Origin: Hirundichthys speculiger
Taxonomy: Eukaryota; Chordata; Actinopteri; Beloniformes; Exocoetidae
Length of the DNA stretch: 64,000 nucleotides
Assembly: GCA_018398805.1 (NCBI GenBank)
Contig: JAGFBZ010001897.1
Span: forward strand, 161,780 to 225,779
Reading direction: 5' to 3'
This document shows positions 33,364 to 45,499 of this stretch, one piece after another. Each line of letters begins with the position of its first letter. The stretch's first letter is position 1. The notes under the pieces were generated by a model that searched no databases, was not told where the DNA came from, and worked only from the letters and a program-made list of their open reading frames with translations. Both the position numbers and the translations under genes were made by a program.

Positions 33364-33377
33364 ATATATATATATAC
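33313..33377. repeat. (TA)n microsatellite
   Basis: About 60 bp of TA repeat directly follows the hAT end. Confidence 0.97.
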
Positions 33378-34115
33378 ACACAGAGTTCGAATTACACAGT
33401 GACCCTTGGGGGAGCCCAATTTTACAGTGTGCACCATGACTTTCCCATATGCACATGTGCATATCACTATCAGAGTGCCGCCAATAACACATTCAGACTG
33501 TCTGTCAGCTCAGGAAAGCAGATGCTGTCTTTCCTGCCGCAAGGACTTAATTTACTTTTATAGCAAGAAAATAAAAACACCACAAAAAGTTTGATTTCTT
33601 ATTCTGAAACATGCATTTTGTTTAATAATTGAAAAAGTAAACAATTGCCCAAATATAAGACCGCATATAAATTTAAGAAATTATTGAATTAAAAAAAAGA
33701 ATGTCATAACATTTTCTTTTCATAGCATTGATTTCTTCATCTTGGCACAAAACTTTAGGCTATTTAGACCTTTCTGAATATTTCATCCACTTCTACCCTC
33801 TCAAGTATCCCAGATAAGTAACTACATTTTAAACGTTACTGTCTAATATGAATTTATTTCACAGATATAAATATATTAAACACAATAACTAGTTCGATAA
33901 ACTACATTTCAAAAGCGAACTGTAGTTTAGGGCTGCAGCCATCATAAGATCTGGCCAAAAGACATCTCTCCATGTCTTTGGTTATCATCACCTTTATGTC
34001 AGAATTGCATTTACTCAAAGGAAGTGGGCCACCAGAGCCATTTCCCCACCAATTTGAAACATCCAGGGCCATTTTCCAAGCTCCAGTCTGCACAATCCTG
34101 ACAAATGACAATATG

Positions 34116-34300
<185 letters not shown>

Positions 34301-34422
34301 TGACTAAAACTCATTCAACAACAGTAAAAAAGTTTATGTGTTCTTATCAAGGTCAGTTATTTCAGCAAACAACGCACACACATCCAGCAGCGCTATGCAT
34401 GGTGCTGAAACAAGCTCTGATA

Positions 34423-34515
34423 TTCAATTCAATTCAACTTTATTTGTATAGCATCTGTTACAATGTCAATTGTCTCTAGGCGCTTTACAGAGACCCAGTG
34501 ATTTCAAGTGATTTT
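34423..34515 (-). repeat. LINE/SINE 3' end with ATTCA tail
   Basis: ATTCAATTCAATTCAACTTT then ATTTGTATAGC and CTCTAGGCGCTTTACAGAGA is a 3' end seen in very many fish retroposons, here on the minus strand. Confidence 0.6.
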
Positions 34516-35130
34516 CAATAAAACAATACCAGCGTCTTAGTTTGGGAACATAAATCAAAAAATACAGTCTGATAAATCGGACCAAAGCCAGACCGACCAC
34601 TAGCTGAAGTAGTCGGTCCACTTGCACTGTTGTCAGTAAACATGGCTGTTGTCTTCGTTTACTTCAAAAATCCAAACTGTCCGAGACTTGGCTGTTTTCA
34701 TTTGGACAGTTTCAATATAATTTGAGGATAAGCCAAATATCATTTGCGTTGATTCCTTCAATTTCAAATACAGTATACCATCAAAAATCCCCCCAGTCCA
34801 CCCATTCACTAATGAGGAGTTCATGTGCGGCTACGTAAATCTAACAATTCTCCTCCAGCGTCGCCACGGCCATAACAGGAATATATGGAATTATGTTAAC
34901 TAGTTGAGGCAAATGTTTAGAAATCTTGAACATTAAATAGCACATAAACACATACAGCCTTGATATGTTAATTCTTTTTATTTCAGGAACCTCAATGTAG
35001 AGAAAATAAAATATATCTTAAAGTGGACAATTGTTTAGAGCTCCCCCTGAATGTCTCAGGGCCGGCTCTCAGAGGAGCTCATGTCCCTCTCGGGGGAGCC
35101 GAGCTCCCCTTAGCTCCCCCGTAATTCGAA

Positions 35131-35336
35131 CCATGTATACACACATGTATGTATTACACTTATACACACATACATAAGCTAAATAATACATGGTATAAAT
35201 TGGCAGGTAAATTATTGACATGAAGTGTAAAGCTTCAAATTGGAACTAAAATAACTAAAACAGATTTGATGGTTCAAATGAATTTGAAAGGAAAGGAATG
35301 AATTCCTACATTTCATTTAGCAGGTGCTTTTGTATA

Positions 35337-35367
<31 letters not shown>

Positions 35368-37050
35368 CAAGAATTACCTTTTTTATACCAGCTTTCAGCA
35401 TGATGTAGGTGCTGTTTTTTGTATATACCAGTTTACACATGAAACAAATGAAACAAAATTTCTTTAAAGCCCACTTTATAACTTCCACCATCTTTTATGC
35501 TGACAGGACATGTTGTCGGTATTATGATATGGGGGTATAGTTATAATACATCAAGAAATATCACATTTTATAGTTGTTAATAACAGCTTGGTAAAAATAC
35601 ATGAACGTCATTTAAGAATGTATATTGTTTTGTTATATGGTTTTAGCAGTTGAAGAAACAAATCTGAGTGCTGTTGGACTGACTGTCTTGCTCTCTGAGC
35701 CTCCTGCTGTCAGTAAATTATGTCCAAACACATTAATTAAGCTAACTGATGGTGTGAGAGCATGCATGTGCACACACACACACACACACACATACTGGTT
35801 GGTGGATCAGCTGTGTAATCGTGACTCATTGTGTGTCTCCGTCTCTGAGCAAGCTGCAGCAGTAAAATCCTCTGATAAATATTTTACTCAGAACATTTAT
35901 CAATCAGGAAGTGCTCTTTTCCCCTTTCTCTCTCTGATACCAACACGTGCACACTCACAATGCCCTCACGACTTTAGTCGTAAAACCTTCAAACACAGCA
36001 ACAACAAAAGCCAGTCCTGTTCCCTCCAGAGCTCTGTTTCAAGAGTCTGTTAGCTTTCACTCTTTCACTGGAGCCTCTCCTCCCAGCAGGTGCTGTCACT
36101 GATTAGCTCCGACACTTTATCTGAATAAGAGTTCATCACTGGCTGGAGTCACTGTTAAAAAACTCCTGGACACTAATGTTCAAAACACTATTCAAAAATG
36201 CCATGTCCTACTGTGAAATGAATTTCTTTCAATAATTTGACAAAAAGAGTGAAGTAAACGTCCGGCTTTGACATATAAATTATTTTCACTTACCACGGGC
36301 GAAGCTTCTTGATGAAGCTGACAGTCTGAAGCTGTGTTGCTCCGTCCTCTTTAATCTTCACGTTTCTTCTTAAGGCAGGTGTGGGTTGCTGACAGGTGAA
36401 AGGCACGCGCTGATAGCGAGTCATTATTTACCACATGAAGAGCAAACGCAACAGTCAGAACAAAATGCCCATTTGGGCTTTCTGTTGATGTATATCTTTG
36501 GGGGTTCTCGAGGGTCACTGTGATGTAGATTACACCATCTGTTGTTTGGAGCCCAAAAATGTGAACAATTTACACACAAGCATGCAAATTCCTCATCAGA
36601 AGAGCAGGAGTAGATATTCCTAAATGTAACTAACTGTAGTTGCCTGGTGACTTTCATTTTCATTTATGCTTTTATTGTCGGGCCCCAAGTAATGTATTTT
36701 TTTCTGTTTCACTAGTACATGATGTTACACTTTACAGGACACATGTGGAAAACAGAATTAAAATAACTTTGATGTGTTGCCATTTTCAACTTCTATCTCT
36801 GTCGTTACAAAGGAGTAAAAAAGGATGAGCAGGTGGAGCTCCAGAACTGAACTCAAGTCTTAATGAAATGATTGTAACATGCTTTGTTCAGAAAACCACA
36901 TGGTTGTGGAACCACAGTTCCCTTTCAACCATAGCTTTTCTCCTTTGTTCATATAGTTGGATTTTCCATGATGTGTGTTTGTTTTGTGCTTCCATGCAAA
37001 TATAAATCTGGATACAGGCTACACTTGGTAAAATGATCATCCATGATATA
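35131..37050. other. Non-coding, one weak exon candidate
   Basis: The stretch has a TA/T tract at 35333-35368 and a CA repeat at 35770-35792. On the minus strand 36370-36294 reads NVKIKEDGATQLQTVSFIKK and LRPW, ending in a consensus donor CCCGTG|GTAAGT. The acceptor is weak and the product unknown. Otherwise no gene is visible. Confidence 0.3.
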
Positions 37051-37142
37051 TAGTCTATGACAGGGGTTTTCAAAGTGTGGGATAGTGAGCCTCCCCTGAG
37101 AGAACTCAAAAGCATGACGCCCCCCCCCCCCCCCCCCCCCCC

Positions 37143-37173
<31 letters not shown>

Positions 37174-37799
37174 CCTTTTAACATCTGTATGTTTTCAACA
37201 CATATTTTATTCTGCACGCGCTCGTTTGGATGCGTTTAAGTGCCCGAGTGTGTGTGCGCGCGCAGTAAACCGCGCCGCCAAGTCACGGCACGTCAGGCAT
37301 CCTCTCTGCAGCTGCGCTCAGCAGATGCAGGAGGGTCGACTGATGGTACAGAAAAGATGTTGTTACATCAGAAAAGTAACCAGGGCTTTTTTAAAAAGCT
37401 GTGCGTCCTGGCACTGGCGTGGGACCGGCGTGGCACCGGCGTGGCAGCGGCGCGCGCCCTCTAAGTGTAGATGGAACCTGATTTTTTTTTTTTTTTATGA
37501 GAAACAGCACACTCAAATGTTATCTGTTTTTTTTTTTTAGACCTAATCCTGAAAGTGAAATCTTTTGGGCTCCATTTAATCTTTAAATAAATATTCTGAA
37601 CATCTTCAGCCAAAAAGGCATTTTTCATTTAATATTTTAACAGTCCAGGACGTTTCATGGTCAAAAACCTGGAATTAAAAACGCATTTAAAGCATACATA
37701 AAAGAATTTGTACGACATGCCAAGCTTTGACTATCAAAAATCTAATTTTACAACTGTGAAGTGAAAGTTTCTCGCTTTTTTTTCTCCACATCAGCTTAC

Positions 37800-37863
37800 C
37801 TGTGTCCACAATAGTGACCACAAGACAGACCAGAGCCTGGTAGATCCACACGTTAGTCCTCAT
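37800..37863 (-). CDS. Signal-peptide exon captured inside the hAT
   Basis: On the minus strand CCAGCCATGAGG starts an exon of 21 codons plus one base: MRTNVWIYQALVCLVVTIVD then T. It is followed by a consensus donor, ACACAG|GTAAGC. The residues form a textbook signal peptide with a hydrophobic ALVCLVVTIV core, and phase 1 is typical of secreted or receptor genes. Upstream sequence to about 37990 looks like a 5' untranslated region. The exon lies between the hAT termini and the 8-bp duplications, so it moved with the transposon. I cannot name the donor gene. Chance is possible, but the start context, hydrophobic core, donor and phase agree. Confidence 0.55.
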
Positions 37864-38021
37864 GGCTGGGTTTGGGTTCGGGTGTGAAGCAGGTTAGGAT
37901 CCGGATTAAGTTAAAGTCCAGAGAGGCTGATGATCTGCGGGAGACTCGCCTTCCTTCACGCAGATGCCACTTTTCCAAGAAACCACACGCGTCCTCGGTT
38001 CAACCCCCTTAAAACTAAAGC

Positions 38022-38330
38022 TTACCGGTACGATGCTTCGGTTGCCTTGGTAGTCACAGTGCCAAACGCCTCCATGACTTTCTTCTGTGACCACAATTCA
38101 TTAAGTTTCCGATCAAAAAACTCCCGTGGCTTGGTCGTTAAACTTTGGTGCTTGGTTTCAATATGTCGCCGGAGTTTCCATGGTCACATACTGTCGTTAG
38201 CTAGCAGCTCTTTGCAGATAACACACTGTGGCAGCGGAGCATCGTCAGGACCAATACACGAAAAGCCAAACTTTAAATAATCAGGGTCATACTTCCTCTG
38301 TTTTCTGATCGCCCCAGACTCTGTGTCCTC
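38022..38330 (-). pseudogene. hAT transposase N-terminal BED-type finger exon
   Basis: The minus-strand text reads KYDPDYLKFGFSCIGPDDAP, then LPQCVICKELLANDS, a stop, LRRHIETKHQSLTTKPREFF and KLNELWSQKK. The cysteine pair (QCVIC) and histidine pair (RRHIETKH) form the BED-like finger of hAT proteins of the ZBED5/GTF2IRD2-like group. One in-frame stop replaces a residue between them. The exon ends near 38022 at a GTAAGC donor after ATEASYR. The core of the transposase is absent from this element. Confidence 0.75.
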
Positions 38331-38916
38331 TCTCACTTTCACTTGAGATACTAAAAATCAATCCATTTTGCCCTGATGTTCACACTCTTTTTCTGTCTTT
38401 TCAGGTTTATTTGTTTCTCCCGCGCCTCCCCTGAATCCCTCTGGCACCCCCCAGGGGAGGCGCGCCTCACACTTTGAAAACCGCTGGTCTATGAGGAGGC
38501 ATATATTTCTAATGAAAGACTTCATACTGTATCTGTTAAATGTGTTGGTTTTGATGTTACAAGTGAAATATCTAGGGCACAAGCCAAAATAACTAAAATC
38601 CCACCTTATTCATGACATACAGTCCCTAGATTCACCATTTGGTCATGACAAACCACTGTGTTAAGCCTTTTCTGCTCACTAAAACTGGTCACACATTTTT
38701 GTTGATGTGCATGTTAACTTTTGTAGTTCTTGTCAACATAATGACTGCACCTGTTGTTATGACATTTTCTCTCCATCTTTGGCTTTTCAAAATTTGTTTC
38801 TGAAAGAGCACTGAAGCAGCCTAACGTTGGTCATTGCTGGTCTAGTGAGTACCATCCTGTGAACCAAGGCACATTTGAAAGGCTCACTGAAACTCTCAAC
38901 AAATATTGAGGTTGTG

Positions 38917-39085
38917 GGCCGTCCGGTGGTGCAGTGGTTAGGGCGGGCGCCCTGTGTACAGAGGCTACAGTCCTCAACACAGCCGTCGTGGGTTCGACGC
39001 CCAGCCTCTTTGCTGCATGTTTCCCCCCTTTCCTTTCCATCTGTCCTATCTCTCTCTCTACAAATAAAAGCGGGGGGTGTCAGAG
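38917..39085 (+). mobile_element. tRNA-derived SINE, copy 1
   Basis: The head carries an RNA polymerase III A box, TGGTGCAGTGGTTAGGGC, and a B box, GGGTTCGACGCC, in tRNA-like spacing. A C/T-rich body and an AAATAAAAG tail follow. A second copy in opposite orientation lies at 61720-61917 and shares the GTACAGAGGCTACAGTCCTC block, so this is a mobile family and not a tRNA gene. Confidence 0.85.
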
Positions 39086-39501
39086 TCGGGAGATTTTTTA
39101 AAAATCATATAAATGCCCTAATAAGCAAACTCAGCACTTCACAAATCGGCAATTTAAATGACACTTGGACGGTCAGTAAATCCTGTCCAGAACCAATCAG
39201 GCCAAATTGTTCCATTATTCCAGTCAGACCAACGTTCTTCATTCATGTGTACCAGGAGTGTTTGGAGGTTACGTTGCTAAGCGAGACTAGAAGCAGGACC
39301 AAGTGATGTCCACGCCGGGGACGAGGCATACAAGCGTACGTTCACATTCCCTACCTACATTTCCCAGTGGTGAGAAGCGCTGTATATTTCATCCTCGTTG
39401 TCTGACATGTTGCTAGCCGCTCTCTTAGCTACATAGCTGACGTCACGACTCTTACAGGTAAAACGTCAACACTGGAGTCTCGTGAGAGTTCACGCGGCCA
39501 T

Positions 39502-39531
39502 ATGTATATATATATATATATATATATACCC

Positions 39532-39624
<93 letters not shown>

Positions 39625-39650
39625 TATACATATACATACATATATATGTA
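39502..39650. repeat. (TA)n microsatellite
   Basis: An impure TA repeat of about 150 bp ends at the left terminus of the hAT-like shell at 39656. Confidence 0.97.
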
Positions 39651-40049
39651 TATTAGGGCTGGGGACATTTATTTTATCGCGCGTTAACGCATGTTGCTCA
39701 CATGCTTTTGTTTTGAAAAGTCTGTTTCTGACTGCTGCAGAACCAGAAAAGAATTGGCGGAAAAACATGCAGAAAAGCTAAAACAGACATGGAGAGCGGT
39801 AAAAATCTGTGTTTTTTACAGTTCAGGTAGCAACTCAGGCAGCAATATTAACAATTCTGTCTGAAAATTAAATTCTGGACTGCAACAAAACTTTGGCGTC
39901 ATTCCTCCATGTTCCATCAGATCTGCTCCATGTGTTCACTGTCCTGCTGTTCTCTAGCTGGTTACTTCAGTGCGGGTCCATCTAGTGGCACAGATGTGTA
40001 ATGACAACAGAAAGTCCAGTCCTCCATTATAAAACAAATTCAGTCCTGT

Positions 40050-42005
40050 TAGTGGGGCAGATTATCCAAACATTTCATAAGAATCTTTCACTTGGTGATA
40101 CAAGCACCAAAATTGGCACAGATGATGTTCAGGATACATATTTTAAGAAAAGTACGATATCCAACATGAAATTTAATATGGCTCCCAATTTTCAAGATGG
40201 CCACCAGAGCAAATTTGAAAAAATGTACTTGTTGAAGTGGAACTCAAATAAACACAATATGTTTATGGTCAAAATACCAAATGAATGTATTTTCATGTAT
40301 TAAATCCAATAATGAATTCCAAATTTCAATATGGCGCCTGATACATTACTATATATTGGTGTTTTTACAGAAAACTTGTATGTTTCTAAGCTACCTGGTG
40401 ACAAAGTTTACTTGTCCACTGCTATATATTTGTTACATTACTGTAGTACAAATATTAATGTTGTTGGTTTACCTCATGAGAGTAATGTCATAGCACAACC
40501 AGGGCACATTGGTCACATCACTGCTGTGAAACTAAGCATGGGGTTCAACGTTGGCTTCTAGTGTACTAAATGTAGTTGTTATAATTACTGACTGTTGTAG
40601 TGTTAAATAGGCAGTAGTATACATAAGTGTCCCAAATGCTATCTAATAAGCCCCTTATACATCTCAACTAGTATAGAAGTGTAGTTAGTTGTAGTATAGT
40701 TGTTAGATAGTCACGGCTGAATTGACAGGGTGTGCAAGCGTGGGAAAGCCAAGCCAAGGGTAACAGGGCTTTAGATACCCAGAAGGTGTACAGATCGCAC
40801 GGGATCTAAACGGCGTTGGATGAACGATCGAGCTAGGTGTAGGGCAACAGATGCCTGAATCTAGTTGTATCCCATACTTCAATGTGCTTTAATCTTTTGT
40901 ACAGTTAGGCTGTAAAAGTATAGCCCCTCGGCCTTCAACTGTATATGCAAGATGTCTTTGATCTTGTTTTTTTTGTTTTGTTTTGTTTTTTTTCCTTATC
41001 AGTCTGTTAATCTACCTCCTTCCATGTTAATGTTGGAATTATGCCTTCACTGGCTGTGATGTTGTGTCAGCATTTTGAGGTAGAGGCAAGACAACAGCAT
41101 GGCAAACATGGGTAGTTTGTCCTGAGGTTAGCGCAGTGTTCAGCAAAGTCAGCCAGTACCCATCTACCATAGATGATGCCGACCTTGACATTCTTGAAAA
41201 GTTTGTTGTCACTATGTATGACAAGCACAGCAACACTGCAAAGGTTGATGAGGCAAGACTGCACTTGTTTGCTCGGAAACAACGGTCCTACAATTCTATC
41301 CCACCAACTAGTTCATCACTTGTTCAGCATATCAAACGATCAACCTTCCAAGCTGCCTGCATATGGGGCCAAGCAACAGTCTGCCAAATGCATTCTGAAA
41401 GCCCTGGCTACTGGGGCTGGAGAAAGCAAGGGGAATCCTGGGAAGTTTTGTGGTCAACCCTTCCACCCATTGCTCAGTCCTGCCAGCAGCTGACAAAATG
41501 CCGCTGCACTGGTGAATGTCGGGGGGCCATGCAAATGTAATCGCTACACTCTGAACTGCACAAACTGTGTTCCTGCAAATGTAAAGAGTAAAACAATGAT
41601 TCAGGCTAAATTCAGTTCAATCTATTGCACTTCTGTCATGGAAAATTGTGATACCATATCGGTAACTTCACTGAGACATTTATGCATGTATAATTCACAT
41701 AATTGTCATTATATCGCTATAACAATTGATGATGATGAAATTTTGAATGCAGAATTGGCTTCCTCGTGTCCAAAAACATTTATTTTGATGTACAGATTAT
41801 CACAATGACATTATTTTGTCATTATTTTAGTGCAAATACGATTTCGAACGGCTATGAATGGCGGGCGTCTTGAAAAATGGTGGCCATTTTGTATTTGAAG
41901 TTGGATATCGTACTTTTTTGAAAAAGTAGCTTCTATTGCACAAGTGTGCCAATTTTGGTGCTTGTATCACCAAGTGAAAGATTGTTTCAGCAATCTGCCC
42001 CACTA
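40050..42005 (+). mobile_element. Long-TIR element encoding a Cys-rich protein (unclassified)
   Basis: The left arm 40050-40200 and the reverse complement of 41860-42005 match closely. Shared text includes TAGTGGGGCAGATT, AATCTTTCACTTGGTGATAC followed by AAGCACCAAAATTGGCACA, and AAAGTACGATATCCAACNT. The terminal repeats are therefore at least 130 bp long. A coding remnant lies inside at 41040-41590. The element sits inside a hAT-like shell. Its superfamily is not clear to me; no target duplication is obvious. Confidence 0.7.
41050..41590 (+). pseudogene. Cys-rich C-terminal part of an unclassified transposon protein
   Basis: In one plus frame the text reads DILEKFVVTMYDKHSNTAKV, DEARLHLFARKQRSYNSIPP, TSSSLVQHIKRSTFQAACIW, ESPGYWGWRKQGESWEVLW, LPPIAQSCQQLTKCRCTGEC. 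After a shift it continues with CKCNRYTLNCTNCV. A DxxR-LFxxK-PP-L-HxxR-W-WGW block followed by repeated CxC pairs recurs at the C-terminus of uncharacterised proteins from cnidarians, insects and fish that I associate with mobile elements. The cysteines suggest metal binding. The N-terminal part, including any catalytic domain, is missing here. Frameshifts make this copy a pseudogene. Confidence 0.55.
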
Positions 42006-42650
42006 TGTGGCTGTTTTTTCATTTTGTACTTTTGATCCAAGTCTAAAATTGAAATGTAAAAAAAAAACAGGCATTTTTTGGGAGGGTTTTTTGGTGTTAG
42101 ATTTAAAAACAAAAAAATATTATAAAATGTCAAATTTTTTTCTTATTTTTGATTGACAATGGAAAATGGAAAGAATGAATGATACACAGATTGGTAAAGC
42201 TACTGAACTTTAACATGGCCATTTTCATTTTAAAGTTCTCCCAGACAGAGGATTCAAAAGAAACAAGGTTATTTGTAACAACTGACAAGTTGAACTCCCC
42301 GTTAAAAGTTTCTGCTGTTACCTCAGAAATTACCTGTTTAAATGTTCTGATTACGCTGAGACACAATCATTTTGTTTGTAGACTTTTTTTTATTTTTCAA
42401 TAAAACAGGATGACATTAATGCCCTGGCAGTGGCCATAAGCTTTATTTTATTTAACATTTTTAAAGATGAGATTTACACTAAATATGTGTTACTGACAAG
42501 TGCTGATGTTTAAAGTATTAAAACATTTAAATAAAAGTGCATTTTACACTACTTTTGAATTATTTTTTTGATTATTAGTATACAATGCGATTAATCATGG
42601 AAATAATGCGATTAATCGCGATTAAAAATTGACCATAAGCTGACCATAAC

Positions 42651-43810
42651 ATATATTTCTGCAGTAGTTCAAGATTTTCATGCAGTTTTGTATTTATGTA
42701 TAAAGGCGGGGGGTTTTCTTTTTTTTTTTAAATAAATGGACAGCATTTATATAACAATTTTCTAGTCTTGACCACTCACAGGATTTTAGAGTCACATTCA
42801 CTAATTTACACAGATATTAATACAGTACTCTTTCAGTAAATGCCTTTGTTTTTTTTAACCTTATAGTTTCTGAAAAATGCTTTTGTGGTTTTTCTCATTT
42901 ACCTATTTATTCAAATATATTCAGTGTACAACACTTCTTAATATATCCACTCTACATACAGTGGTCTCCATTTCTTTTCTATTGAGTTGGCAGTGCTTTC
43001 TCTGTTAACAACAGTTAACACATCGGGGACAAGGTGGGATTCGACGTATGAACCACCAACTTTCAGACATCAGATCTGGTAGAAATTTACTTTTTATATT
43101 TAAACAGCTTAAATATAAGAGAACCTCTTAATTTTCTAAATTGAATATAAATACAGTGCAAAGAAAAGTTATTTGAACATTTTTGAATTTCCTGGTTTTC
43201 TGTATTAATTTGCTATAAAATGTGATTTGATCTTCCTCTAAACTACAATATCAGACAAACACCAAGTGCTTAAGCTGATAACACACAATTGTAAGTTCTC
43301 TTTACATTATTTATTAAATGCAGCCAATGAAAATTCACAGTGCCGGTGGGAAAAAGTACTTGAACTCACAGATTAATTATTTGAATAAAGGCTAATTAGA
43401 CTCAGTCATTTGCACATGTGGAGCCCAATAAATGAAATAAATTTTGAAGTGTAATGTAGAGCTTCTTTGATTGATAAGACATGCAGTGTATGGCATTATT
43501 TGTTAACTATACATTTTATCTATTTATATATTTGTTTCCGGAATGTTCCAAGAGTATGTGCATTGTTATTGTTACATTCCCAGATGTTTCTCGTTGTCAC
43601 TGTTAAAGTTGTTAAAGACAACATATTGCAATGAACCTGACCTGACTCGTAAATGAGGAGTTAACAACATACAAAAGGTGGTTGCTCGGTTACACACGAC
43701 AAAGCCAGAAGCTGTGAGGAGAGAGTATCTACCAAAACAAGTGCTGCATACCAAGAAGTGGTCGTCTGTGCAAGAACTAGCAACTTACCGTTTGACAATC
43801 CAGGAAATAA
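42651..43810. other. AT-rich, no gene seen
   Basis: No gene is visible. The last 250 bases may contain the 5' part of the following gypsy element, but I cannot define an LTR or primer-binding site. Confidence 0.35.
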
Positions 43811-44440
43811 ATGAATAAAGGCGAGGACATAAATGTGAATATGGCATGTGATGACTGGGAGTCTTATATTGGAAAAGCTGAACTTTACCTTGTGGCAAAT
43901 AATGTGAGAGATGACGAGACGGTCCCCACTCTTCTCAGTTTAATGGGTGCCAAAATTCACAATTTGCTACAAAATCTGTTAGCTCCCAAAAAGCCCTGTG
44001 ATCAGTCAAATCAAACGATTGTGGATACATTTAATGATCATCCTAACCCCAAGCCTATTGGGACAGCATCGAGATTCTACTTTCACAACAGGAACTAGGC
44101 TAAGGATGAGAGCATCTCTGCCTGCATTGCTGAATTGTGGAAACTTGCCCAGTTTCGTGAATTTGGAGCAGGCCTTTCTGTTGCACTGTGAGACAGACTG
44201 GTATGTGGCACGTATAACCAAAGTATGCAGAAGTGATTTCTGTCAGAAAAAAGATCTTACCCTAAAAAAAAGCAATGTCTGTTGCAGTGTCAATGGAGAC
44301 AGCAAAGATACTTTGCAGCTACAGAAGACAAGTGTAGAAGGTAGTCGACATAAAATGTCGGTGTTCCACGTTGGGAGCGATTGGTGGTTTAAGTACGAGA
44401 AGTGCAGAAAGTGTAACAGACCAGGGCACATATAGAGTTG
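43811..44440 (+). pseudogene. Ty3/gypsy Gag pseudogene
   Basis: The frame starting at 43811 reads WESYIGKAELYLVANNVRDD, VPTLLSLMGAKIHNLLQNLL and APKKPCDQS, then NPKPIGTASRFYFHNRN before a stop. Gypsy Gag proteins share the pattern ..YIERLEQYF.AN, LL..IG...Y.LL.NL..P and NPKP....RF.FH.R. In other frames the text continues with AELWKLAQF, DRLVCG and, at about 44396-44430, the zinc-knuckle remnant CRKCNRPGHI. Stops and small deletions are frequent. It is on the opposite strand to the gypsy remnant at 21799-24800 and is a different lineage. Confidence 0.8.
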
Positions 44441-44639
44441 GCAAACACACCATATGGCAAACTTAACCAGATCAAAAGGCCTAAACACAAAGCTCAGCAT
44501 GTGCAGTATATTGCTAAAAGGTTGCTAAACAGAGACTGACTCAAGTGGACAAGCTTGTTTAGAGCTGTATAGTATAACTTACAAGGAAGACAGAGAAATT
44601 ATCTGGCTGAGACCTAACTATAAAGGTTTTTTTCCTACC

Positions 44640-45400
44640 CTAAGACTGTGAAACACACTTGTCCAGCACAAAAATATGTTCAGAAGGGAAATTAAAAGTG
44701 GACATGACATGTATGGGATGGGCACACCAGATGGAACTATATGTTCTGAAATATGGAGGACCAAGAGTCCTCCATAACCTCCATCGGCCAAGAGTGGCTA
44801 AGAAAAATTCACCCTACATATATCAGCAGCAGACAGCTGCAGCTCCCCATGTACTATGGAGAAGCTGTCTCAGCTGCTCAACGCTCACAAGAAAACGTTT
44901 AAAGAAAGCATCGGAACATTAAACGACATAAAAGCAAGAATTTAGTTAGAGGAAAATTCAACCCCCAAGTTCCATAAAGCTTGCCAAGTACCACAAGCAC
45001 TTCACCCAAAAGGAAGCCAAACTGCAAAACTTAGTGGAATCTAAGGTCTTGTCAAGGGTAAAATGCAGTAATTAGGCCATGCCCATAGACCCGGTGCTCA
45101 AGAAGGGAAAGGCTGAATATGCATTGACTTCAAGGTCTCAATCAACCCTGTGTTGAACACATGCCTTTTTACAAATGGAGGTTGTTGAGTCAAATCGGAG
45201 GTTTTTTAAACATCAACACACACAAGGGACTGTTCCAGTACAGAAGACTTGTTTTTGGTGTTGCATCTGCTCCAGCAGTTTGCAAGGAGGAATAGATCAA
45301 CTGCTCCGAGATATGCCAGACATAAGACATCTTATTAGTCATTTCAGTTGCTACAATGGAGTTTTGCTTGGCCATTCTCTCCAGCAGCAAAGGAGCATAA
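44640..45400 (+). pseudogene. Ty3/gypsy Pol pseudogene (protease end and RT)
   Basis: After the Gag remnant the frames give SEGKLKVDMTCMGWAHQMEL and YVLKYGGPRVLH, corresponding to the post-protease ...LPLLVV.G.GPSLLGR segment. A decayed RT follows: QKEAKLQNLVESKVLS, PVLKKGKAEYALTS and, at 45213-45330, INTHKGLFQYRRLVFGVASA followed by GIDQLLRDMPDI. The catalytic aspartates of the RT are not present; the text between the fragments has been deleted. It reads as the 3' continuation of the Gag at 43811. Confidence 0.75.
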
Positions 45401-45499
45401 AAATAACAATGATAAAAAGCAACTAGTTCAAAGAACACCACGAGGGTTGAAAACAAGACTACAAATGAATAAATGAAATTTGTCAACAGATGCATATTG

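Larger units (their letters stand above)
37061..38486 (-). mobile_element. hAT element, 1.4 kb, with captured exon
   Basis: The ends are CAGGGGTTTTCAAAGTGTG and the complement of CAGCGGTTTTCAAAGTGTG, flanked by a perfect 8-bp duplication GTCTATGA at 37053-37060 and 38487-38494. A poly(C) run and a CA repeat lie at 37120-37174. On the minus strand it has an N-terminal BED-type finger exon (38330-38022), then unrelated sequence that includes an apparent host signal-peptide exon (37863-37800). No catalytic core remains, so it would need a helper transposase. Confidence 0.92.
39656..42650. mobile_element. hAT-like shell, interrupted
   Basis: TAGGGCTGGGGACATTTATT followed by CGCGCGTTAACGCATG at the left, and ATGCGATTAATCGCGATTAA at 42610-42630, are the paired subterminal motifs of the fish hAT family also seen at 33230-33312. 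Most of the interior is a different, long-TIR element. No clean target duplication is visible. Confidence 0.45.

Noticed and set aside
38917..39000. Possible tRNA gene (A and B boxes)
   Set aside because: The body and A-rich tail, and a second copy at 61720-61917 with a target duplication, show it is a SINE.
43811..45400. Exogenous-type endogenous retrovirus
   Set aside because: Gag and Pol texts match Ty3/gypsy retrotransposons and no envelope gene or retroviral LTR is visible.
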